In this document: positions 1 to 31,531 of the stretch, piece by piece
Numbering within the stretch: position 1 is the stretch's first letter
How the letters are laid out: each line of letters begins with the position of its first letter
Assembly (NCBI GenBank): GCA_963931865.1
Contig: OZ007507.1
Span: forward strand, 11,519,483-11,583,482
DNA from: Axinella damicornis
Lineage: Eukaryota; Porifera; Demospongiae; Axinellida; Axinellidae
DNA: 64,000 nucleotides
Direction: 5' to 3'
Translations under genes and position numbers: made by a program
Notes under the pieces: model-generated
What the model saw: only the letters and a program-made list of their open reading frames with translations
Told to the model about the DNA's origin: nothing
The model's database searches: none

Positions 1-531
1 TGAATTAATAAGAACTTACCACCTTACTTTCAACCTATAATATCGAGGGCAACATCGAGTGCTCAGTTACTAACTAGCTGCCGTTACATTGCAACTCCTG
101 GCTGAAACCGATCGGCTTGGGAACGAGACAACGATCTAGTATATTTACATGTACATATGTATTACGTTGCGTGAGCAAAATTTGAGCAAGAAACCCACCT
201 TCATAAAATCCTGGATCCGCCCCTGGGGTGAAACTACAACCATGCTCTATTTTCAGTGAACTCTATCCAACATACATGCTCAAGTGCCCAACGCCATCTT
301 GTACAAGACTGGTCATTCGAGCAAATTTTGACCTTATACGTATGCAAAACATGGGAGGTGGGCATTCTTTTACAAGACAAAAAGTCATACGCATACGAAA
401 CCATATTCGGTAGCTTGCAACTCGGATGACAAAGCAATCACATTATGGTTAGTACGTATAATAAGGGTACTACAACTAAAACTATCACAGCCACATAACC
501 GCACACTGTGATACTTCACTCAGTCACTTAC

Positions 532-22706
<22,175 letters not shown>

Positions 22707-22836
22707 GCTGCTCGCTTTTACCGTACGGCCTATACTGCGCGCGTTCGAGTGCACAATAAAAGTAGCCGTATATATATAGCCTCGTTCCCAGGCCCGCGCC
22801 GCTTCGGTTGCACGATCGAAAGAACGCGGCTGCAAT

Positions 22837-23246
22837 CAGGGGCGGCGGCACGGGGGGGCAAGGGGGGCAAGCGCCCCCCCCGAAAAATATTTAGGGGGGG
22901 CATCGCCCCCCCTAACTCCTAGCTAGCTATATACTATTAAACAGCCAACGGCTGCCCTATACTTAGTACTAGGCTGACTCGGCTAACCTAGACCTTGTGA
23001 TGTACGCGAATCGAGTTGCTGATCTGGCGCAGCATCGATCCTCATACATCTGGAACGCGCAGTACAAAGCACGAAGGTGCCACGAGAGCCCATCCTGATA
23101 ACTGAAAAATGAAGGCGAAAAAACATTTTGCGCGCTTCGCGCGGACGGATCGGCGCTACACGCCTCTATACACTGCCTTCGGCAGCGTGCGTAGGCTACG
23201 CCACTGCCTTGCCCCCCCAATCGTAAATACGTGCCGCCGCCCCCGT
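22837..23246. mobile_element. GC-rich MITE with CAGGGGCGGCGGCACG ends
   Basis: Inverted ends of about 16 bp flank G- and C-rich runs and a non-coding interior. The end sequence is hAT-like. The open frames inside are repeat artefacts. Confidence 0.65.
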
Positions 23247-23269
23247 GCAAGCAAGGATAATTAAGCCCG

Positions 23270-24432
23270 CCCTACAGCTTGCACAACCAGATAATCGAAG
23301 TAACAAAGTCATACAGATACCTTGGAATTATCTTAACAAGCAACGGGGGCCTGAAAACAGCAGTGGACACCCTAGCAAAACAGGGACAAAAGTCTCTGTT
23401 CTGCCTGCTTAAAAAGGCTTCGAAACTACAATACCCTAACCCGTTACTGCTCAGCCATCTATTCGATGCTCTTGTACGACCAGTCCTGGAATACGGTAGT
23501 GAGACTTGGGGCTACATAAAGGCAGAAGAGATTGAAAAGTGCACCGAAAATTTATAAAGTTTGCGCTAGGTCTACCAAGTTCAGCAGCAAATCTCGCAGT
23601 TTATGGAGAAATAGGCAGAACACCACTAGACGTTAGACGAAATGTCCTAATGGTTAAGTACTGGCTGAGACTGGCAACAGATCGGGAAATTTCTCATTAC
23701 CTCAGTGAAGCCTACCTGGAATCGCTCAGTGATTCTCCTTGGGCAGTACACATTAAAAAGGTGTTAGAGAGGGCAGGATTCGCTGAAATCTGGCTAAATC
23801 CCCAGATAGTGGACCAGCGTGCAGTCATCAATAACCTCCAACAAAGACTTCAAGATCAGTACACACAGTCATGGCAAAGTGAGCTAAGCAACACAACAGG
23901 GAAACTAAGACTGTACAAGTTATTTAAACGAAACCTAGCTCCTGAAGCCTATCTAACCTTACCTGCGTATCTCAGAATACCAATATGCAAATTAAGAGTG
24001 AGTGCACATGCCTTGAGAATAGAAACAGGTCGGTACGCAATGCCCTCACCAATACCCGCGGACCAAAGAACATGCTGGGTCTGCAACAACACAGAAATCG
24101 AAGATGAACCACACTTCATGTTCTCTTGTAAACTGTATGAGGAATTACCGGAACGCTCATCACTATTAAAATATTGTTGTGCAATGAATCACTCTTTTCT
24201 CCATCTCAGTACTTTAGACAAGTTTCTATTTGTGTGGTCAGTGAACGATAAGAAGTTACTCCATTTGTTAGGTTTGTTTATATACAAGGCTTCCAAGCAC
24301 AGGTCTGCTCAATTTCAAGGTTAAACCGCAGCCCACCCTCAACTCATCACATTCATGTACACACTTATACTGTGACTTATGGGCCTTCTGGCCTTTACTG
24401 TCAATAAAATCATTATTATTATTATTATTATC
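23270..24432 (+). mobile_element. 5'-truncated non-LTR retrotransposon (LINE)
   Basis: Two overlapping frames cover the C-terminal part of a reverse-transcriptase protein. The first includes SYRYLGIILTSNGG and RPVLEYGSETWGY, typical of the end of the RT domain. The second ends with a CWVCNNTEIEDEPHFMFSC zinc-knuckle-like region. A frameshift near 23540 separates them. The element ends with AATAAA and an (ATT)n tail at about 24411-24432, as in many LINEs. It is dead: truncated and frameshifted. Confidence 0.85.
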
Positions 24433-24945
24433 GAGGGGCAACCGCACTCCTGGTAGCCGTTGCAACCCCGCGATTGCCTCGCCGTAGCAAAACTTAATTA
24501 TTGCAATTCGTTCCAATTAACGCACATGCCACGTGGCTCAGTCGATCGCGAGCAATGGCGACCAAAAGGAAGACAAGTCATTATTACAGCACTCACAACT
24601 TAGCCAGCACGGTGAGTTATGGCATGCAAGCGTCAGTGAACGACAGCTATCACGGCCGTGTGGTCAGAATCTTCGTGTGCCGTTCCTAAGAACGGTACTG
24701 CCACCGGAAGTCGATGGAGCGCTCGAGCAATGGCGGCCAACGGCGAGACAAAAGCGCTCATATCTCCACCACCAAGGTGAGTTTCAGCACCAACTTTTAT
24801 CATTCAGGTCAGTGCATGATAGCGATCACGGCGGTGTAGTCAGAATCTCTGTAGGCCAAGCCTAAGTACTCAAACATTATATTATATTATATTACATTAC
24901 ATTACATTACGCGGCACAATTTTTCCTATACCAGGAGTGTAATAT
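24433..24945 (+). mobile_element. About 500-bp dimeric element with ACTCCTGGTA ends
   Basis: The ends ACTCCTGGTA and TACCAGGAGT are inverted. Inside are two related modules, each starting ATGGCG and ending at a CCAAG or CACG followed by GTGAGT. The same element occurs as an inverted-orientation array at 55487-57597. Confidence 0.75.
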
Positions 24946-25330
24946 TATTAAAACTGAACGTGGATTGGAAACGGCAATATAAATTTACTACGTAATCCGC
25001 GTTGCGCTTACTTTGTGTTAGGTTATCTTGACCAAGGAAGCACCCAGAGAGATGAAACTACTTGCTATCGATGCTTGTGTTGTTGCTGCATTAGGCTATT
25101 GAGTTTCAGGAAGATGTCTGATCTGGGAGCGAGGCTAACGCCCAGGCCCGCACGCGTAACACGGATTGTGACATTATTTGTATTGCTGTTTCCAATCCAC
25201 GTTCCGTTTTAATTATCCTTGCTGCAAGCGATGAAAAGCTGGGCGGGGCCTGGGAACGAGGCTAGTGTATATATGCATTAGCAGCACGCGATTACTGCGT
25301 ATACTGAGCATGCACATATTATGCGCATCA

Positions 25331-25334
<4 letters not shown>

Positions 25335-25364
<30 letters not shown>

Positions 25365-25545
25365 CTTCTACGTTTAGTGGGGGGTGCGCACCAAAATCTG
25401 ACCAAAATTTTGGCTTCGTCCCTCAAAGTTGTCCCTAGGCCTTCTGAAGCCTTTTTGGTCTCTTTTTGGACTGACGAGAAGCCCTACAAGTGCATAGGGT
25501 CTAAATGATGTCTATAGATGTCAATGGGGCTTAAAGGGTTAACAG
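25335..25545. repeat. Segment shared with the TTAA element at 51138-51812
   Basis: A poly(C) run followed by a TTTAGTGGGGG-containing block and GACTGACGAGAAGCCCTACA recurs almost unchanged at 51577-51768. Both end in GGGGCTTAAAGGGTTA. Confidence 0.8.
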
Positions 25546-25752
25546 CTAGGCAACAGGAAGTTGATGCCTGAACAAAAAACGAAGATAATTTGCATGCGGT
25601 AGGGTCGTGAGAAAGCCTCTAGCTACTAGTTTGGTCCCCAGACCCTTCTGCGGTTCATTTCCGGGGTGGGAAGGGTCTGGGAACCAAGCTACCCCTTCGG
25701 CAAGTCTTTGAGGCAGCCCCGCCTCACTAATCGTCGCAGGTGACACAGGGTC

Positions 25753-25820
25753 TGGGCTAGCCTCATTCCCCCTCCGTTTTTGCATACTGCAAAAACTGGA
25801 GGCCTGGGAACGAGGCTAGT
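25753..25820. mobile_element. Small MITE of the TAGCCTCG family, nested
   Basis: The ends TAGCCTCATTCCC and GGGAACGAGGCTA are flanked by a shared GTCTGGGC. The duplication lies within an older, related terminus (GGGTCTGGGCC), so one copy inserted into another. Confidence 0.75.
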
Positions 25821-26149
25821 CTGGGCCACGTGAGACTTGGTAGTCATTAATTCAGTTTGTATTTATACCTACTATACCTTACTATACCTTGCTCATTTAC
25901 ACCAATTAGAAATCAAACGTTTGCAAACAGTCCTGAATGCATCTTCTTTCTTCAGCCACCCACACTGGCCAAAAATTGCTTGCGACTTTACGTTGTACTC
26001 CAGGTACATTGTACATGTAGTAGGTTACTATTGGTGGCAGTCAACAATGTCATCTGTGAAATTCATGAGAAAACAGTGAACCAGTAACTTAGAATTAAAC
26101 TACGTTCTCAAAAGGAGTTGTCCCATGTATAGGTTGTGGTACTACATTC

Positions 26150-26700
26150 ACAGTATTGGGTGACACTCACTCCCATAGACACCTTAGTCACAGCTGCGAC
26201 TGGGGTCAAGAAATCACCATCATTTTTGCTGCATGCTTGACAAAAATTTGCCAAACAAAACTGTAGGTAGCTGAAAGAATAAACTTGTATTTTAGCCTCA
26301 AAAAGTGGTACATATTTCAGTTTTGTTCAACACTTAATCAGGATGTGACTTTGTTTCCAAGAAAGTTATAATTACGTAGTGGGCATTAAACTTTAAACTT
26401 GTGGAAAATGATTTCAAACTGCAGAAGCAAGATGAAAAGCAAAACAGGTGCAAATTATAATTATGAGCAGAAAAATACATGTAGGTAAAGAAAAAACCAA
26501 AACCGGCCTATTCTTGACTGTATTTCAGCTGTTGACCATTAAATTTTGTCATTTCACCGTGCACACATTTCCCCTTGACCCGATAATACTGTTACTCCAC
26601 CCTGAATTCCTTAGCCTGTATACGGGGTCAAGAGGCACCAATAAGCCAGGTCACAGCTGTGACTACAGAGCAAATATGGGAGTGTCACCCCCTTGAATGG
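26150..26700. mobile_element. About 550-bp MITE with GGGTGACACT ends
   Basis: Inverted ends share GGTGACACTC, CTCCCAT and AGTCACAGCTG. A solo copy of one end lies at about 44085-44160. The interior is AT-rich and non-coding. Confidence 0.65.
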
Positions 26701-26859
26701 GAGAAGGCTGTGCTGCACTAGTGCATCCTAAAGATACTACAGACTGTACTTAGTCAACTACATGCCTGTATACTGAGCAGTGAGCACAGTATGTAATATG
26801 CAGCATCACCGAGAAAATCAGCGAATGCAGACTTATCTACCGGACTCAACCAGGTAGGA

Positions 26860-26898
26860 AGTCGATAGAGTGAACTCAACGAGTTCACTCTATCGACT
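26860..26898. repeat. Perfect short palindrome
   Basis: AGTCGATAGAGTGAACTC pairs perfectly with its complement around a 3-base loop. Confidence 0.7.
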
Positions 26899-27059
26899 GG
26901 TCGCTATCATGTAGTGACATACAATACAATCATTGCAACTGTGCTGAAACTCACTTTGGGTGGTGGAGTTATGAGTGCTTTTGTCTTCCCGTCGGCCACC
27001 ACTGCTCGATTGCTCTAGAGCTCTTCAATCTTTTTTCAGCTTATTGTCAGTTCATTGAC

Positions 27060-27270
27060 TCCACCCCAACCAGTGTGACACACCAGTATACACACACCCA
27101 CCCACCGGTATGACACACACCCCACCCAACTCGGAATGACACACTCCACCCCCACCCCACCCAACTCGGAATGACACCCCCACCTGGTATGGCACACACC
27201 CCACCCCCACCCCAACTCGGAATGACACACCCCCTATCCGGTACCACCCCCCACCCAGTATGACAGCTAT
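27060..27270. repeat. CCACCCC/AACTCGGAATGACAC minisatellite
   Basis: Irregular repeats of cccacccaactcggaatgac continue in diverged form at about 27715-27850. That second patch overlaps the tail of the Frizzled-type reading frame. Confidence 0.75.
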
Positions 27271-27339
27271 TAGTCTAACAAGCTAGCCCTTCACTTTCTC
27301 CAGCACGCGATCACTTTCAGTATGCGCACATGGAGAAGT

Positions 27340-27630
27340 AAGGTCTAGAAACTTTGGACCACTTTACTCAGTACGAAAGAATGCAAAATTATGTCTGCTT
27401 ACGTCATAATAATCGACTGCAGTCAGTCGATTCCGGCCCGCTAACCTCGTTGTTGTAGTTCTGTCTGTTTGGTCGCTGTGAAGGAGAGCAGCAAACGCAG
27501 GCAACTTCAGACAGTCCTCAACGCTTGTACCGAGCGATTTGAATGACCACCATGGGACAGCTGCAATCTGATTGGCTCTACCCGATTTCGAGTAGAGCCC
27601 AAGCAAAAGTGGTCCAAAGTTTCTAGACCC
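27340..27630. mobile_element. About 290-bp MITE with GGTCTAGAAACTTTGG ends
   Basis: GGTCTAGAAACTTTGGACCA near 27341 is inverted as AGTGGTCCAAAGTTTCTAG near 27610. The 110-codon minus-strand frame here is within the repeat and is not a gene. Confidence 0.7.
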
Positions 27631-27782
27631 TCCTTTTCCCCGTGCGGTCACGTGAGTCGATCCGTGCTGGGGAAAATTCGAGGGGCTAGCCCGCACTAGA
27701 CTAGACAGCTATGACACATACCTCACTGGGTAATACACACTCTCTCCACCCAGTATAACCCCCCACCCGGTAATTATGATAT

Positions 27783-28529
27783 TCACCCCATGTCCAGCCG
27801 AAAAGGGAGCCCCCCGGTATGGCACACTAACCAGATATGATGCACTATAACACACTGCATACTTATTATGGCTGACGGTGGAGCAGGAGAGGTGGGGAGG
27901 GGGGAGACAGAGGGCAGGGTAGTTTCACCATCAGAGGTGGTTGGCATGCCAGCTGTGCCACCAATTGCGTTGGGCTGGGTGGTGGTGGTAATGTCAGGGG
28001 TCGTGGTGGCACCTCCCAGTATCACCAAAACACGCGGAGGGATCACGAGTATATTAGGATCAGCAGGGCCAAAACAGAGTGGGTCGTCTGCCTTGGTTGG
28101 ATAGTGGTCACACTCAAGGTGGGGGGGCCAGGTGAGACTAAAGTCCATCAGGTTACTCTCACAGCCATCCCTCACGTGCATGCACAGGCTCTTACACGGG
28201 CGGATACGTACATTGGGGAATCTCAGGTCACAGAAAGGAGCATAGACCGCACAAAGCATGTGCACAATGGCACCGGAACACTGCAAACGAATCAACGGGG
28301 CAAAGTTGCGGAGTTCGCTGCTGGCTTCTACCTGAGTCTCCTGTAGACGAAAGTTGGGAAAGGTGGCATTAACATACCCCACATCTGTGCATAGGTCAAT
28401 GTCGGTGATGGGTTCACAGCGGAACAGCTCCTCTTCAGGTGGCACAGCGGTTGCTGGGGATGTGGTCTGTCCACATGCCACATGTAACCACATACAGTAG
28501 GAGATGATCACAGGCAGTACTTTCCACAT
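27783..28529 (-). CDS. Secreted Frizzled-type cysteine-rich domain protein (Frizzled/sFRP-like)
   Basis: The ATG at 28529 starts a signal peptide (MWKVLPVIISYCMWLHVACG). Residues about 37-150 form a full Frizzled cysteine-rich domain: CEPITDIDLC at the start, LRNFAPLIRLQC in the middle, MLCAVYAPFC, and 10 cysteines in the family spacing, ending near PLCFG. The domain binds Wnt lipids in Frizzled, sFRP and related proteins. A Thr/Pro-rich, probably O-glycosylated tail follows. No seven-helix or netrin-like part is found in the 5 kb downstream. The frame closes at 27783 after entering a minisatellite, so the true exon may end at a weak donor (GTATGC at 27862) leading to an exon I cannot see. 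Frameshift damage is absent. Confidence 0.82.
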   Translation of the reverse strand: MWKVLPVIISYCMWLHVACGQTTSPATAVPPEEELFRCEPITDIDLCTDVGYVNATFPNFRLQETQVEASSELRNFAPLIRLQCSGAIVHMLCAVYAPFCDLRFPNVRIRPCKSLCMHVRDGCESNLMDFSLTWPPHLECDHYPTKADDPLCFGPADPNILVIPPRVLVILGGATTTPDITTTTQPNAIGGTAGMPTTSDGETTLPSVSPLPTSPAPPSAIISMQCVIVHHIWLVCHTGGLPFRLDMG

Positions 28530-29267
28530 GGCCGTCTGTATTTCGGTGGATTGGACTCGGGACTGGATTGTGGGACTAGACTCACTGAACAAGGGACCTG
28601 GTTTTCGGGGGAGGAAGGGTCAGTGTTCGTCCCCCCGGGCTTGGGAACGAGATCACGATCTAGTTTGTGCTGTACAGGGGCGCGGGCGGCAGCGGCATGT
28701 CACGGCCCACTATCGTAGCGCACTGCCTGGAGGCGCTCTGAGCTGCGTCTTGGCGGAGGCGCAAAGCGAGGATAAATTTTTCGCATGTATTTTTAGCGAT
28801 GAGGAAGCGCTCTCGTAGCATCCAAATGGCCGAAAGATAAGGCTTCCAAAGAACGGGCAACCGGAAGTAGGTGGCCACTTAGGGTTAGGGTCCGCCCACT
28901 TCCGGTCGACCGTTGCGCGTTCTTTATACCGGTATAATTATAGGAGATCCAAGAAAAGACCTTGGCTGCTGTGGATCGAGTTTCAGGTAGGCCCACACCT
29001 GACGAGAACCAGATGCCATTGCCGAGTCTGCATATACGACCGAGCGTAGATTATGCGTGACGACACGGCTAAAAAAGTGGTCTGGCCCCCAGGGCTAGCG
29101 CTGCAGCCGGACCGGCACTAATTATATGTCTGCGGGCCAGCCGTATATTTTTTGTGAGCGGACCAGAAATACAGCTGGCCAGTGAGACGATGTTGCAGCG
29201 TCTGATTTGTTTATCATTATCCTTACACACACAAACAGCACTGTACTGTACAGAGATAACAAAAAGA
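28530..29267. other. Intergenic stretch between the Frizzled-type gene and the GRAMD1 gene
   Basis: About 740 bp with a MITE-like end (CTTGGGAACGAGATCACGATC near 28630) and otherwise no supported feature. It should contain the upstream region of the Frizzled-type gene and the 3' UTR of the GRAMD1 gene. I see no clear AATAAA for the latter. Confidence 0.5.
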
Positions 29268-31531
29268 CTATAACTCGTCCGAGTCTGTGTCAACATTCTT
29301 GGTGAATTTGTTTCTGGAGGGCTCTTTGTGTGCTCGGCAGCTCTCTAGCTGATACAGCAGCTGTCTCTTGGTGGCTACTATCGTGGTTTCAATCTGTGGA
29401 GGAGACAATTCGTGCACTGTCACAAGCAATTTTCTAGTGCATTATGTAATATACGAACCAGTGGCAATACGGGAGTAGTTCAAGTGTAATCAGAGCCTCT
29501 GGTTAAGGCAGGTACCCGTTGACAGGAATAAATTTCACGAAAGGTCACTGCATGATACCTCCTCTGGAGTAAACCTGTTGCTGGAGTTGCCGGTCAGCTT
29601 GGGGTTCTACACTGACCCAACTATAAAGCTAACTACGGTTGTCCATAGGGGCATTCCGCTGTGGTACAGCGGCTGACATCGAGCGGCCGACATCCAAGCG
29701 ACTGACATCCAGCGGCCGCAGTGGAATTGGAAGTGTCCAAACAGCGGCCGACATCGCGCGGACGACAATCAAGCGGTGCGCGCCGTCTACTACATCACGT
29801 GATCTCTGCATGGCTGCGTGTGCTGCTTATATATAGCTTATGCTTCAATCTAAAGGTGCTCTGTTGGAGCTGTCGGAGTCGCTACAGGAGAAAGCAGACG
29901 ACATCTTGAAGCTGGTTGACGGGTCGTCCAAATTACCATCCCCATTGCCTCCCAGAAGCTCTCATCAACTCAGTCCCATGCCTTCCAGGAACACCCATCG
30001 TGCGGACTTGGCTCGCACTGGATTGTGGCGTGACGATGGTGAGTTTCAGTTACACAAGTCTGCTGTTAAACAGTTACTTGCAAGTTATGTGGTTGTTCAA
30101 CAACTGTTATGATCCAGATTTGTGGGAGAAAGCACAATGTCTCTCCACAGCAATGAAGAAGAAGCTAAAGCCAGCTGGCAAGGGAAAGACTCCGCGCACA
30201 CAGGAGTCTGATAACTATTATGGTGAGTAAGACCATATCTAACACTTTCTGTGAGGAATTACACTGAGACAGTAATCATTGTAACCATGTAGTCATGACT
30301 ACAGTAATATCATGCATACTATTCATGGCATCTTTTGCGTCTTTCCAGAGATTGCTGATGGTGCGATGAAGGAGACTGCTCACGGCATGCAGGTTCGTTG
30401 CTCCACTTACATGGAAGTCGCTGTGGCAAGGAGCAACTCTTACTTGTCATTTGCAAGGAAGGCAGCCAAGGTCTTGCAGGTTGTACCTAAGGCTGCAGGG
30501 ATGGAGTTGAAGCTTTTCGAGCTGAATGGTGCATTAATTCTTGACCAGAGCATTGAAGTTCTTTTAATGTAATAACCAGGTCATGCAGTGGTGGAACGAG
30601 ACAAACTTCTGAGTTTATTGCTTCATTCGATGAATAGTTGCTTCATTCCATCAGTTTTTTCTTCATTCATGGCTTTATAACTTTCTGATTTACGGTATTA
30701 AATGAAAGCACTACCATAAGTGATGACGTAAAAATAAATATGAATCCGCATACTGTAGAGTAGGCTCATGCACTCATCGCATGCAGCAGCAAGAAAGTAT
30801 GCGCTTATTATGAGTATACGCTTATTGGTGGCAACGGATCCTGATCATGGCAAGCTGACGAAGATGCTGTGGGCGATGTCATCATATCTACAAGGGAGTA
30901 TGGTCCCGTACTGCATGTCGGTGGCGAGATTCTTCAACTTACACACGAGGACAGAAACGATGGCTGCACCGTCCATTTTGCCACAGTGTGTACAGAGAGG
31001 TGCACGGTAGTAGGCTACGTCCCTCGAGAGTTGTCATGAAAGTGTTCGCTATCCAGCGTAGCTTTGAGAGTGCCGGGTGCTTCTGCACGATCTGTCATAG
31101 TGTCTCGCTAACTCGCGAAGGCGTATGGAAGGAAGTAGGCACTTTTATTTAATATTATGCGCTTAATAGCTGCATGCACCTATTAACCTAATATGTCTCA
31201 TGTTTGACCGATCAATGTCGACCGCTCCAGAGCGGCCACTGTTTGGCCACTTTCCGCCGCTTTCTGTCGCTTTCAGCCTTACTGCGGCCGCTGGATGTCG
31301 GCCGCTTGGATGTCGGCCGCTCGATGTCGGCCGCTGTACCCCAGTGGAATGCCCCTATGGGCCACCGTAGCTGACTGAAGTGACACTAACATCTGTCGGT
31401 TTCTCACCTGCTCTAGTGACTGCACAAGTCCGCTGAGAGCAGCTCTCCAGTGCTGCAAGTCCTGGTCGTGTCTCTCCAGCTGGTACCTCACCAGACTGAT
31501 CCACTCATCCCGCGATGTGGGCCATTCAAAA
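29268..31531 (-). CDS. GRAMD1: GRAMD1-like exons 19-20: C-terminal helical region
   Basis: Exon 31531-31408 reads [20 protein letters not shown] and onward, matching the amphipathic helix of the GRAMD1 C-terminus. Exon 29393-29268 ends in DTDSDEL and a TAG stop. The intron between them (29394-31407) holds the whole 1.74-kb transposon described separately. Confidence 0.85.

Larger units (their letters stand above)
22777..25264. mobile_element. Composite nested transposon, about 2.5 kb
   Basis: The outer ends TAGCCTCGTTCCCAGGCC and GGCCTGGGAACGAGGCTA are flanked by gtatatata and gtgtatata (8 of 9 identical). Inside are a GC-rich MITE (22837-23246), a 5'-truncated LINE (23270-24432) and an ACTCCTGGTA-type element (24433-24945). 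The nesting order implies several insertion rounds into one element just upstream of the receptor gene. Confidence 0.6.
29633..31370. mobile_element. 1.74-kb terminal-inverted-repeat transposon inside a GRAMD1 intron
   Basis: Inverted ends of about 90 bp (29633-29723 and about 31280-31370) begin CTACGGTKGYCCATAGGGGC and contain several copies of GCGGCCGACATC. More than 90 percent of positions agree by eye over about 80 bp. I could not define a clean target-site duplication, so the superfamily is unknown. It carries a three-exon gene on the plus strand, opposite to the host gene. The similarity of the ends indicates fairly recent activity. Confidence 0.82.

Noticed and set aside
23539..24324. 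261-codon plus-strand frame as a host gene
   Set aside because: It is the C-terminal part of a LINE protein: RT-end motifs precede it in another frame, and an (ATT)n tail follows.
27364..27696. 110-codon minus-strand frame
   Set aside because: It lies within a MITE with matching inverted ends and has no domain.
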